This document shows positions 13,570 through 21,031 of a stretch of DNA of 22,385 nucleotides, in pieces. The stretch spans positions 1-22,385 of IMG/VR virus record IMGVR_UViG_3300047362_000403; one strand, written 5' to 3'. Numbering within the stretch: the stretch's first letter is position 1; each line of letters begins with the position of its first letter. Position numbers and translations under genes: made by a program. The DNA comes from a virus. The notes beneath the pieces were generated by a model. The model was given only the letters and a program-made list of their open reading frames with translations, did not search any database and was not told where the DNA came from.

Positions 13570-14042
13570 TAAAAGTTGAACTCCCCGGCACCTGGAATAG
13601 TAATAGTGGTGGTTGATCCATCATCTGCAACTATTTCTAACGTAATACTTTCTGTTACCGGATCTTTTGTCCAAGTAATTGTGGAACCTTCAATCTCTGC
13701 GGTTCCTGAACTAGGACAAGTTGTACCACTTGTATCAGTACATGTCGCAAACATACTATCCACCATCTGTTTAGATAGTGTAGCGTATATTCTTGATTCA
13801 ATATTTTTAATAAACTTGTTAAGTGTAGAATTTTCTAACTCGCGTTCCAAGCGTTCCGCTTCTGCACGAGCTTCATCTTTAATGTCCTGCCTTCTATTAA
13901 ACTGTAGTTGTTCTACACTTAATACATGACTACTGTAACCGTTGCCATAATGGAAGGCAGGACTCTTAAAGGAATGTGTTAGTTCACTAGCGTATGAACT
14001 ACCTCCTATCATTGTTAATAAAACTAAAAACATTAGGCGCAT
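13569..14042 (-). CDS. csgF: CsgF-like curli assembly factor
   Basis: A 157-aa protein with a signal peptide (about 1-18, ending SSYAS). The mature N-terminus ELTHSFKSPAFHYGNGYSS matches the CsgF segment (T-x-x-F-x-(N/S)-P-x-F-G) that inserts into the CsgG channel. Next comes a charged helical linker (EARAEAERLERELENS), a LNKFIKNIESRIYATL segment similar to the CsgF middle, and a C-terminal beta region (ITWTKDPVTESITLEIVADDGSTTTITIPG) resembling the E. coli tail. It is about 20 residues longer than E. coli CsgF and has two extra Cys (CTDTSGTTC). It is first in a csgF-csgG pair, the order of many phage and bacterial versions being variable. GGGGG ribosome site and an ACTAAATAC element upstream. 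Confident. Confidence 0.85.
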   Translation of the reverse strand: MRLMFLVLLTMIGGSSYASELTHSFKSPAFHYGNGYSSHVLSVEQLQFNRRQDIKDEARAEAERLERELENSTLNKFIKNIESRIYATLSKQMVDSMFATCTDTSGTTCPSSGTAEIEGSTITWTKDPVTESITLEIVADDGSTTTITIPGAGEFNF

Positions 14043-14075
14043 AATTTAATTCCCCCGATAATTGTGCATTATAAT

Positions 14076-14084
14076 GTATTTAGT
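14076..14084 (-). promoter_or_regulatory. Late-promoter-like element ACTAAATAC for csgF-csgG
   Basis: On the minus strand ACTAAATAC lies about 33 bases before the ATG at 14042, followed by GGGGG at 14052-14056. It sits in the 50-base gap after tctA. It is a slightly degenerate copy (CTAAATA) of the ATAAATA core. Confidence 0.45.
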
Positions 14085-14092
14085 TAATCTTA

Positions 14093-15658
14093 TTATGCAT
14101 AGTCCATTGTACGAGATTTATTAAAGAATCCATACAAAAGAAGTAGGATTCCAATTACTATACATATAGCCAACGCTGGGTGTTGAATAAACGTAGGATT
14201 ATTGAATATATAGTTTGTGCTTAATAAACTAAAGTCTCCATTTAGTGCCGCTGATACTGACTGTATATCATCATAAAAGAACACATTAGATAACTGTAAG
14301 TAGGATCCTTCAATGCGTGGGAATAAAATATAAGCCATAAGTAATGCAGGTCTACTAAACTTGCCATACTTACATACCATACCAATGATACCGAACACCA
14401 CTAGCATAGTTAAATCTTCCCATACACTTGCATAGAATCTACTTGCAAGAACAGCCCAGATTGTTAACGCCAACATTGGGGGAATCCAATAATATGGGTT
14501 GATATAAACAATCTTACAACACCATCTCGCAAATACTAACATTAGAACACCTGCAAAGAATGTTCCTAACATATAACCACCCAGTAAACTATTCATAAAC
14601 TGCGTATCATCCATGATGAATGGACTACCAACTTCAAAACCTATATAAAGCCATAAGGCCATAAGTAATGCAAACACTTTGCCGCCTGGAATACCAAACA
14701 TAATAGTAGGCAATAAGCCTCCCATCTTGCCAGCGTTGTTAGCACCTTCAGGACCGATAACACCTTTGATGTTTCCAGTACCAAACTTGACTTTTTCTTT
14801 TTTGTTAAGTGCAACTGTGGCACTATAACTTGTCCAGTCACCAATACCGCCACCAGTACCAGGAAGAATGCCTACAACAAAACCAATACACCCACCCATA
14901 AAGGCTAGGTACTTGTGTTTCCAGACAGCAAGAATGCCGTCCCAAGTTTGTTTATTGTGTTCCTTACGTGAAATTCTTGCAACTTCATACTTGGTTGTCA
15001 ACGCTTCCCATAATTCTGGAAGAGCAAACAAACCTGCCGCAACAATAACAACTGGTACACCATCTTCTAAATAGGCCCAGCCGCCTGTATTTCTGACTTC
15101 GCCCATCATGCCATAACCAATGCTACCAAAGAACAAACCTATACCAATAGCACAAAGGCTACGAGCTGTGTTCTTAGTAGTAACAACTGATATTAGACAG
15201 AATGCTACAATAATAAGTCCTGCTATTTCTGGAACACCAACATAATCCGCTATTGCTCCATAAAAAGGAATAATAGCCATACCTAATGCACCAAATAATA
15301 AACCATTAATCGTGCTTACTGTAATTGCAGAACTAAGAGCGTAACTTGCCTTACCCTGCTTTGCCAGTGGAAATCCATCTACCATTGTACTTGCCGCTCC
15401 TGATGCTCCTGGTATTCCCAAGAGTACACTCGCAAAACTATCACCAATAGTACATGATACCATTGTTGCAATAGAAAACATTACAAACAGATAATTACCG
15501 CCCGCAAAATCAAAGCTCTGTACAATAACAAAGAGCATAATGATTGCTTTACCAGGGCCTGCACTAGGAATTAACCCAATTAGGCCCCCATAAAGAATAC
15601 CGGCAGTGAGCATTAACGCCCACTGCACGGCAACTGGATATGTAAGAATCCACTCCAT
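14093..15658 (-). CDS. tctA: TctA-family large permease of a tripartite tricarboxylate transporter
   Basis: A 521-aa polytopic membrane protein (about 11-12 hydrophobic segments), of normal length for TctA (about 500). Family signatures are clear: GGLIGLIPSAGPGKAI near the N-terminus, GDSFASVLLGIPGASGAAST, and the central VGILPGTGGGIGDWTSYSATV followed by FGTGNIKGVIGPEGANNAGKMGGLLPTIMFGIPGG. TctA forms the inner-membrane channel that works with the periplasmic TctC receptor and the small TctB subunit to import carboxylates using ion gradients. Here tctC lies 2 bases upstream and no tctB is present. Complete and without visible damage, so probably functional. Phage carriage suggests steering host carbon uptake; the substrate cannot be read. 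Confidence 0.9.
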   Translation of the reverse strand: MEWILTYPVAVQWALMLTAGILYGGLIGLIPSAGPGKAIIMLFVIVQSFDFAGGNYLFVMFSIATMVSCTIGDSFASVLLGIPGASGAASTMVDGFPLAKQGKASYALSSAITVSTINGLLFGALGMAIIPFYGAIADYVGVPEIAGLIIVAFCLISVVTTKNTARSLCAIGIGLFFGSIGYGMMGEVRNTGGWAYLEDGVPVVIVAAGLFALPELWEALTTKYEVARISRKEHNKQTWDGILAVWKHKYLAFMGGCIGFVVGILPGTGGGIGDWTSYSATVALNKKEKVKFGTGNIKGVIGPEGANNAGKMGGLLPTIMFGIPGGKVFALLMALWLYIGFEVGSPFIMDDTQFMNSLLGGYMLGTFFAGVLMLVFARWCCKIVYINPYYWIPPMLALTIWAVLASRFYASVWEDLTMLVVFGIIGMVCKYGKFSRPALLMAYILFPRIEGSYLQLSNVFFYDDIQSVSAALNGDFSLLSTNYIFNNPTFIQHPALAICIVIGILLLLYGFFNKSRTMDYA

Positions 15659-15660
15659 TT

Positions 15661-16761
15661 TTACTTGAGTAGTTCTTCTTTAACGAACGCATCCTGATAC
15701 TTAAACAAGTCGTTAGCAAGTACAACTAGAGTTTCAAGATTTTGTCTGTTAATTAGCGAGAACAAGTAGTCACTGTGTGCAATAACTTCATCACCTGATA
15801 ACCAAGGGAAAGCACCTAGTTTCTTATCCAAACGAGCCATTACTTCTGGATCATTTAACATTTCTGCCACTGCGGCATCAATGTCTGCTTTGAAAGGAGA
15901 GTTAGGAGCAATCCAAATTGTCTTTTGGAAACCATCTCTGTAACCTTGGAATGTTACATATGCTTCGTAAACTGGACCGCTTGGCTTTACACCGTATTCT
16001 GCTTCATAAACTTCTGGGAAGGACTGTGCGCCTTCTGGTGCATTTGGATCACCGTAAACAGAACCTTTACCGTCTACAATACCGTGTGCAAACCATACAC
16101 GACTTTTTCCTGACTCATACTCTTTAGCATAACCCATTAAAGAAGTCTGTGGGGTATCACGTGTTGCGTCTAACTGTCCTCTACGGAATGCTTGGCGCTT
16201 CTCGCCGCCTGAGTTAAATCCTGGGATAAAACGTAGTTTTTCGTTTGTACATGCTAGGAATGATTCAACTGTTGCATTTTTCTCTGGACCACAAATCATT
16301 AGTCCTACTGCAACGATGTCAGCCGCAAAGCCTGTACCGCCTGTTGCTGGAAACTTAACTACGTCATTTCTCCAGTCAACGTCTGAGTTAATTGAAACCC
16401 AAATGTTAGTATTCATCACAACTACTGGATCGTAGTTACGATAATCAAAACCACCTACGTCTTCTAGTAGGAAGCCTTCACCATTACCGCCGTGTGCAAT
16501 CATTAGTGTTGTTGGGCGATCCTGATATGAACCAGCATAGTCTTTAAGTGACTTCTTGCCTCGTTGACCTGGAAGGTAACGTGGAACAATGTTGTGTCCA
16601 TATTTTTCGAGCTTACCATTGAGCTCTTTCATTACATTGTCACCCCAGAATGCCGTACCTCCTTTACCTGGACCGTTCGGAAACTGAAGTTCGAAAGTTT
16701 CTGCTACTGCTGAAGTAGCCATCATCGTGGCGACTGCCACAATCGATAGTAGTTTTTTCAT
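15661..16761 (-). CDS. tctC: TctC-like periplasmic solute-binding protein of the TTT system
   Basis: A 366-aa protein with a Sec signal peptide (MKKLLSIVAVATMMATSAVA, cut before ET). It has a mature domain of the Bug/TctC kind: LQFPNGPGKGGTAFWGDNV near the start (the P-x-G-x-G-x-D-type opening loop in variant form), a PATGGTGFAADIVAVGLM segment and RGQLDATRDTPQTS in place of the usual G-E-(V/L)-D loop. It is somewhat longer than typical TctC proteins (about 300-330 aa), so it belongs to a divergent subgroup. It is transcribed just ahead of tctA. ACGGAG ribosome site; a 156-base leader with two hairpins lies upstream. It would capture a carboxylate-type ligand in the host periplasm; ligand unknown. 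Confidence 0.8.
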   Translation of the reverse strand: MKKLLSIVAVATMMATSAVAETFELQFPNGPGKGGTAFWGDNVMKELNGKLEKYGHNIVPRYLPGQRGKKSLKDYAGSYQDRPTTLMIAHGGNGEGFLLEDVGGFDYRNYDPVVVMNTNIWVSINSDVDWRNDVVKFPATGGTGFAADIVAVGLMICGPEKNATVESFLACTNEKLRFIPGFNSGGEKRQAFRRGQLDATRDTPQTSLMGYAKEYESGKSRVWFAHGIVDGKGSVYGDPNAPEGAQSFPEVYEAEYGVKPSGPVYEAYVTFQGYRDGFQKTIWIAPNSPFKADIDAAVAEMLNDPEVMARLDKKLGAFPWLSGDEVIAHSDYLFSLINRQNLETLVVLANDLFKYQDAFVKEELLK

Positions 16762-16843
16762 AAGTTTTCTCCGTTTGTTTACTCATAAAACTTTTGGGTG
16801 CATAATTGCACTGATTTTATATTGAAAATGATTACAATACATG

Positions 16844-16867
16844 AACCGAGCGACTCCGCTCCAGGTT
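16844..16867 (-). promoter_or_regulatory. Stem-loop in the tctC leader
   Basis: GAGCG-ACTC-CGCTC, extended by AACC/GGTT across a 2-base bulge, gives a GC-rich stem-loop in an AT-rich leader about 85 bases before the tctC start. No T-run follows on either strand, so it is not a standard intrinsic terminator. It could be a leader structure or protein site. Confidence 0.4.
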
Positions 16868-16888
16868 ATTATTGTTATTGGGAAAGAT

Positions 16889-16905
16889 AGCAAAAATCTT
16901 TTGCT
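16889..16905 (-). promoter_or_regulatory. Perfect hairpin at the predicted 5' end of the tctCA transcript
   Basis: AGCAAAA-GAT-TTTTGCT on the minus strand, a perfect 7-bp stem with a 3-base loop. If the GATAAATA at 16911-16918 is the late promoter, transcription would begin at about 16905, i.e. at the first base of this hairpin. A 5'-terminal hairpin can stabilise mRNA. It could instead be a weak terminator of the methyltransferase gene. Confidence 0.4.
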
Positions 16906-16910
16906 AAATC

Positions 16911-16918
16911 TATTTATC
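16911..16918 (-). promoter_or_regulatory. Late-promoter-like GATAAATA for tctC-tctA
   Basis: On the minus strand GATAAATA begins within the TAG stop of the methyltransferase gene and lies about 150 bases before the tctC ATG. No closer copy of the motif is found in this leader. The 156 bases 16762-16917 contain no gene that I can support. Confidence 0.45.
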
Positions 16919-17589
16919 TATTTTGTTTTCCAGACAAAATAAATTCGGTTTGCGTCTTCTCTTAAAGCCATTACTTCACAATTAAGAGCATTAGCACTAT
17001 TTAGGATAAACGTATAATCGTAGTTAAAAAAGTCAATATATTTTGCTTCCTTAGGATCATGCGTTTCACCTGGGTTAACACGAAAGTACAGTAACCCGCC
17101 AGTAGTAGTCAGACTAACTACCTTTTCTAGTTCAGCAAATACTTTTTCTGCTGATCCGAAATTAATACTACCCAATGATATAACAACATCAAATTGTTTT
17201 CCTGGGTTGTAATCTATAATAGAACTTTTAACATCAGCTCTATCATTAAAGGCATCTACACCAATTAAGTTATGTATTTTTCCTTTAAATTCATTGTAGC
17301 CACAACCAACGTCTAACACACTGCGTGGTTTCATGGCATTAATCTCATCAACTATAGCAAGACCGCTATACTTATACTTCTTAGTTTTTGGCTGCCAAAT
17401 TTTAGTAAAATAATACTCTAAGATATTTTGATCAATCTCATTGACAATATTAATTACACTCTTACCAGCAGTATTAATATTAATATTCCATATACCAGCA
17501 ATCGCTTGGTTTAGTGCATTTGAATCTCTCATTAAATGCGGTGAGTTATGGAACATTTGTTGTAACTGATTAAAAACTTTAGTATTCAT
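16918..17589 (-). CDS. Class I SAM-dependent methyltransferase
   Basis: A 223-aa protein with a clear Rossmann methyltransferase core: motif I VLDVGCGYNEFKG (about 96-108), the post-I acidic strand end LIGVDAF, then FDVVISLGSINFGS as motif IV and GGLLYFRVNPGETHDP as the later strand. It has no signal peptide or membrane segment. The first 85 residues are helical and unrecognised. It is the last gene of the minus-strand run from 21964, 12 bases after the 34-aa gene, with an AGAGGAAG ribosome site. The substrate is unknown; the neighbours suggest modification of a metabolite, glycan or protein. The fold is confident. Confidence 0.75.
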   Translation of the reverse strand: MNTKVFNQLQQMFHNSPHLMRDSNALNQAIAGIWNININTAGKSVINIVNEIDQNILEYYFTKIWQPKTKKYKYSGLAIVDEINAMKPRSVLDVGCGYNEFKGKIHNLIGVDAFNDRADVKSSIIDYNPGKQFDVVISLGSINFGSAEKVFAELEKVVSLTTTGGLLYFRVNPGETHDPKEAKYIDFFNYDYTFILNSANALNCEVMALREDANRIYFVWKTK

Positions 17590-17601
17590 TTTGTTCTTCC
17601 T

Positions 17602-17706
17602 CTAATCGTAAATATAAGGGTCTTCTTCTTGTAATTTTTTGATCTTCTTCTTTAGAGCTCGCTTGTATTTCCATTCAGCAATTTTGTTTTTAATCCAACT
17701 AATCAT
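17602..17706 (-). CDS. 34-aa basic protein of marine phages
   Basis: A 35-codon gene from the ATG at 17706, overlapping the carbamoyltransferase stop by 8 bases. The peptide MISWIKNKIAEWKYKRALKK continues with a Lys-rich helix and ends DPYIYD. It is a basic amphipathic helix throughout. I recall very similar short proteins (KNKxAEWKYxxxxKK...DPxIY) from T4-like cyanophages and pelagiphages. No function is known. Gene-like features are the overlap, the position inside a tight operon and the ribosome site for the next gene just after the stop. Confidence 0.6.
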   Translation of the reverse strand: MISWIKNKIAEWKYKRALKKKIKKLQEEDPYIYD

Positions 17707-19222
17707 GTGTACACACCTTTATGTTATATAATTTCTGCCATTCAATGGCATCTATAATTGTATCTACCATTGGCTTACCTTTAATATTTAAAGAGGTGTT
17801 TAATAACATTGGACATTTTGTCTTATTATACCATACTTCTAGTAATTTGTAAAGACTTTTATGCTCTTTTTTATTAACTGTTTGCACTCTACTTGTTCCA
17901 TCATAATGAACTATTGCTGGAAAGTCAAGTGGAAATTTACATTTGCTTGTGAATTGCATATACGGTCCAACTGGTCCGTCAAAATAGTCTTGTGCAAACT
18001 CCTCCATAATAACTGGAGCAAATGGGCGGAATTCCTGTCTACGCTTCACAGCGTTGACTCTGTCCTTTACGTCGCCACCTCTTGGATCTGCTAACAGGCT
18101 ACGGTTACCTAAGGCCCGTGGTCCGAACTCCGCCCTGCCATTGGCTACACCTGCTATGCCTGATTCTTCTAATTCCTTAATTAAACTGTTAACTGGATAC
18201 TTTCCTTCAATGTTATGTCCTAAGTAAGGTCCAGTCCATTCTATATGTTTTTGTGTATGTGCTAATACTGCTCCTAAACTACTTCCGGCATCACCAGGGT
18301 TAGGCATAATCCATACATTATCATAATATTCCTTAGCAATACTGTTGGCTACACAATTTAAAGCACAGCCTCCCATAATTACTAAATTTTTACTTCCAAC
18401 AAGACTGAGTGTATATTGTACTAGTTTCCTAAATATAAATTCATATACCGCTTGGGTTCCTGCCGCAATATCAGCATAGTCCTGTACAGTATTAAGTTCT
18501 CTTGCCCACCACAAACATCCGCGATGTAAATTGTGTTTGAAATTAACATTTATTTCGTATGGTTGTAACGGGTGAAAGAAATCCTCATAAATTTTATTAA
18601 AATATTTTTTAGGATCTCCCAAAGCAGCCATACCCATTAAGATATATTCATCTTCATTAGGTTTTAATCCAATACGTTGTGTCATAGCACTGTACCACAA
18701 ACCTAAACTATGAGGATAGCCTTGCGAAAATTTCTTGATAAGTTTTTCACCTGAACCTTCCCATATAGTAAGTGTTTCAAATTCTCCAATACTATCTACT
18801 ACCAATATAGCCGCGTCTGTATACGGACTTGTATAGTAACCGGCGGCCGCATGGCATTTATGATGCCTATGACTATGGAATCTGAATGTATCTAAAATAT
18901 CTAAACAATCATCTTCTGGTGGTAATATACTAACATCAATTCCAAACTTTAACAGATGTTGTGTTGGACCGCCCTTAAACAAGGCAGTTTTATATTGTTT
19001 TGCTTTTAGTTGGCGTAAACGTTTTAACCAATTTGTTTCATACCAATGTATTTCTCTTGGATCACCATATTCTCTTGCTTGGTCTATTAATTGTTGATTT
19101 AAATTTTTATCATTTTTTATTCCGCTACTACGTTCAGCATGGGCCGCGAATTTAATCTCATTGTCTTGAATAACTGTTAAACTAGCATCATGCGAACCAG
19201 CAGTAATACCCCATTTAATCAT
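17699..19222 (-). CDS. Carbamoyltransferase (NodU/CmcH/TobZ family)
   Basis: A 507-aa enzyme expected to use carbamoyl phosphate and ATP to carbamoylate a hydroxyl group of a sugar or metabolite. The N-terminal Kae1-like domain shows GITAGSHDASLTV (5-17), the metal and catalytic His motif HHKCHAAAGYYTS (120-132) and GGCALNC (284-290). The C-terminal YrdC-like domain has GRAEFGPRALGNRSLLADP (362-380) and RRQEFRPFAPVI. It is somewhat shorter than bacterial NodU (about 550-570), mainly at the C-terminus. It overlaps the oxygenase gene before it (ATGA) and the 34-aa gene after it. Carbamoyltransferases are known in cyanophages. The acceptor here is unknown but could be a surface glycan. Confidence 0.9.
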   Translation of the reverse strand: MIKWGITAGSHDASLTVIQDNEIKFAAHAERSSGIKNDKNLNQQLIDQAREYGDPREIHWYETNWLKRLRQLKAKQYKTALFKGGPTQHLLKFGIDVSILPPEDDCLDILDTFRFHSHRHHKCHAAAGYYTSPYTDAAILVVDSIGEFETLTIWEGSGEKLIKKFSQGYPHSLGLWYSAMTQRIGLKPNEDEYILMGMAALGDPKKYFNKIYEDFFHPLQPYEINVNFKHNLHRGCLWWARELNTVQDYADIAAGTQAVYEFIFRKLVQYTLSLVGSKNLVIMGGCALNCVANSIAKEYYDNVWIMPNPGDAGSSLGAVLAHTQKHIEWTGPYLGHNIEGKYPVNSLIKELEESGIAGVANGRAEFGPRALGNRSLLADPRGGDVKDRVNAVKRRQEFRPFAPVIMEEFAQDYFDGPVGPYMQFTSKCKFPLDFPAIVHYDGTSRVQTVNKKEHKSLYKLLEVWYNKTKCPMLLNTSLNIKGKPMVDTIIDAIEWQKLYNIKVCTHD

Positions 19223-19707
19223 AATTGTAAATCCTTAAAATCCATGTCATGTATTGCTACACGAAAAAGTAATCTATCCTGTATTGGAGATCTAACCTCA
19301 TGCTCAACCCGTGTGTTTAATAATACTGCATTTTGATAATAGTATTCTTTTCCTTCTACTACCAATGCTCCTGTGTTTTCTTTTAATGGAACTAGTATTG
19401 CAATACGAGTCATATGATCCACATGTGCAGGTAAATACCCGCCTGGTTTTGTTAAAAAGAACTCACATCTAAAATCTGTACTTTTAATATTATATTTTTT
19501 AAATAATTTAATTAAATATTTTTTTAATGGTAAATCATAATTATGTATATGATTAACATATTGCATTTTAGGTTTACGATGTGGCAAAGCATCTGAATAC
19601 TCATCATAGTCACCATATGCTTCGTTAATATCTACCCATTCACCAGCATCAATATACTTTTGAAAAAAATTAATATCACCACTTATGTCTGTTTCAATTA
19701 CATTCAT
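19219..19707 (-). CDS. 2OG-Fe(II) oxygenase / aspartyl-asparaginyl hydroxylase-like, 162 aa
   Basis: The frame opens at a TTG (19728), but the ATG at 19707 in an ATGA junction with the preceding stop is the better start. The jelly-roll signature is GGYLPAHVDH (89-98) with iron ligands His95 and Asp97, NTGALVVEG in the middle, and NTRVEHEV with the third ligand His136. Arg145 (QDRLLFRV) is well placed to bind 2-oxoglutarate. A small cytoplasmic hydroxylase; substrate unknown. Part of the coupled run with the other oxygenase and the carbamoyltransferase, suggesting steps of one modification pathway. Such oxygenases are common in T4-like marine phages. Confidence 0.75.
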   Translation of the reverse strand: MNVIETDISGDINFFQKYIDAGEWVDINEAYGDYDEYSDALPHRKPKMQYVNHIHNYDLPLKKYLIKLFKKYNIKSTDFRCEFFLTKPGGYLPAHVDHMTRIAILVPLKENTGALVVEGKEYYYQNAVLLNTRVEHEVRSPIQDRLLFRVAIHDMDFKDLQL

Positions 19708-20324
19708 TTTGTTTTCCAATGCTCCCAAAAACCCTTAGTGTCAACACCTGTCACCGCTAATCCAATACTTTGCCAGCATGTGAAACTACCAGGATCAGGT
19801 GCTAACAGGTAAGGGCCGAGTCTATACTCCCAGTCTTTAATACTTCTATTATTAAGTTCAATAATAAAAAGTTCAAAATGTTTTGGAGTTCTTAATTCTC
19901 TACTAATAAAGGGAAATTTATACCCTAATCTGTCCGCCATATATAATTGTTGTTGTATGCAATTATATGTACTAGGGCGTAATATTGCTCTACCTTGAGG
20001 TCTTCCATGTTCTGGATCTAACCAAAATCTATTAAGCAATCTCACGCTTCCAGGATAATAAAACTCTCTATCCCAACCTGTACAAAATCCAACTAATTTG
20101 TTATCACGTTTCCAAGTAGTAACAAATGGATAATTGCTAAAATTATGTCCTACATAATTATTTACCAATCTATGACCGTCAGTAATATCATTACAATAAA
20201 CATGTAATTCATCCAATAATTCAGGATGCTCACTAGGAATAAACGTGTAAATCTCTGCTGGTTTCACATCGTATTGTTCAGGTATAGGTGAATAAAGTAA
20301 ATTACGTTCGATCTCTTGAATCAT
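19704..20324 (-). CDS. Uncharacterised phage protein, 206 aa (weakly GNAT-like)
   Basis: I do not recognise it with certainty. The middle has strand-like FVTTWKRDNKLVGFCTGWDRE, then SVRLLNRFWLDPEHGRPQGRAILRPS and a helix YNCIQQQLYMADRLGYKFPFISRE. This order of strand, arginine-rich turn and helix followed by LGY recalls the acetyl-CoA-binding part of GNAT acetyltransferases, but the Q/R-x-x-G-x-G/A loop is not clear. No membrane segment. It overlaps the preceding oxygenase by 23 bases and the next by the ATGA junction, so it is translationally coupled to both oxygenases. Function unknown. Confidence 0.55.
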   Translation of the reverse strand: MIQEIERNLLYSPIPEQYDVKPAEIYTFIPSEHPELLDELHVYCNDITDGHRLVNNYVGHNFSNYPFVTTWKRDNKLVGFCTGWDREFYYPGSVRLLNRFWLDPEHGRPQGRAILRPSTYNCIQQQLYMADRLGYKFPFISRELRTPKHFELFIIELNNRSIKDWEYRLGPYLLAPDPGSFTCWQSIGLAVTGVDTKGFWEHWKTK

Positions 20325-21030
20325 TTAAGTCTGCCTGTCCATCTAAACTTATTATTAAATGTATTCTGCCTTCGGTTCCGTTGTTCTCTGCCCAGTGTTT
20401 CATTCCTGTATTAAGGAACCATACACTACCATCAGCAGGACAATGTTGTTTTAATTCTGTACCATCATAATCATACGCACACAAATAACTATCAGGATTG
20501 GTAATTATAGGAATATGTACACGAATACTGTAAGTTGTATTGTAATCAATATGTGGTTTTATCTCGTAATTAGGTGCTAAGTAAGCAAATCTTGTGCGTG
20601 TAATTGGTGATTTAAATGTATCTAATATTGTATTCCAGTATCCTTGACAAATGTCCTTGCGTTTTGTATAATTGCGTTCATCTAAAACAGGATTATAATT
20701 CTTGCTAGACTTAATTGCACTTGTCCTATAAGTTGTGATACCTTCACCACTTGGAACAATATCAGAGGGATCACCATTATATTCAGTTAAACTTAACTGT
20801 CGATAATAATCGCTTGCGCCCTTGCCTACTTCATCTTCTCGAATAAATTTATTTAAATGGAATTCTTTTTCTTTACCTAACTGTAAATAGGCAGCATCGG
20901 GATTTTTATAATTTAAATCTTGATAAGTTGTAGTATCTTTAAATGGTTCAAACGCTTCTAAAATTTTATCCATATCAAATTGATAAGGTAATTTCATAAA
21001 TGCTGGTAATTGCTTTCTATCTAATCGCAT
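20302..21030 (-). CDS. Aspartyl/asparaginyl beta-hydroxylase-like 2OG-Fe(II) oxygenase, 242 aa
   Basis: A 242-aa protein with the oxygenase core at its C-terminal half: YEIKPHIDYNTTYSIRVHIPI (155-175) giving iron ligands His160 and Asp162, ADGSVWFLNTGMKHWAENN (199-217) with the third ligand His212, and GRIHLIISLD with Arg222 as probable 2-oxoglutarate anchor. The N-terminal part, with RTRFAYLAPN before the core, fits the aspartyl/asparaginyl hydroxylase group. Cytoplasmic. Begins one base after the desaturase stop. The target could be a protein, amino acid or sugar. Fairly sure of the family. Confidence 0.8.
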   Translation of the reverse strand: MRLDRKQLPAFMKLPYQFDMDKILEAFEPFKDTTTYQDLNYKNPDAAYLQLGKEKEFHLNKFIREDEVGKGASDYYRQLSLTEYNGDPSDIVPSGEGITTYRTSAIKSSKNYNPVLDERNYTKRKDICQGYWNTILDTFKSPITRTRFAYLAPNYEIKPHIDYNTTYSIRVHIPIITNPDSYLCAYDYDGTELKQHCPADGSVWFLNTGMKHWAENNGTEGRIHLIISLDGQADLNDSRDRT

Positions 21031-21031
21031 A

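Noticed and set aside
13576-13929. 117-aa plus-strand open frame
   Set aside because: Antisense to csgF, which is supported by its signal peptide and family pattern.
16844-16867. Intrinsic terminator before tctC
   Set aside because: The GC-rich stem-loop has no T-run on either strand, so it is listed only as a leader structure.
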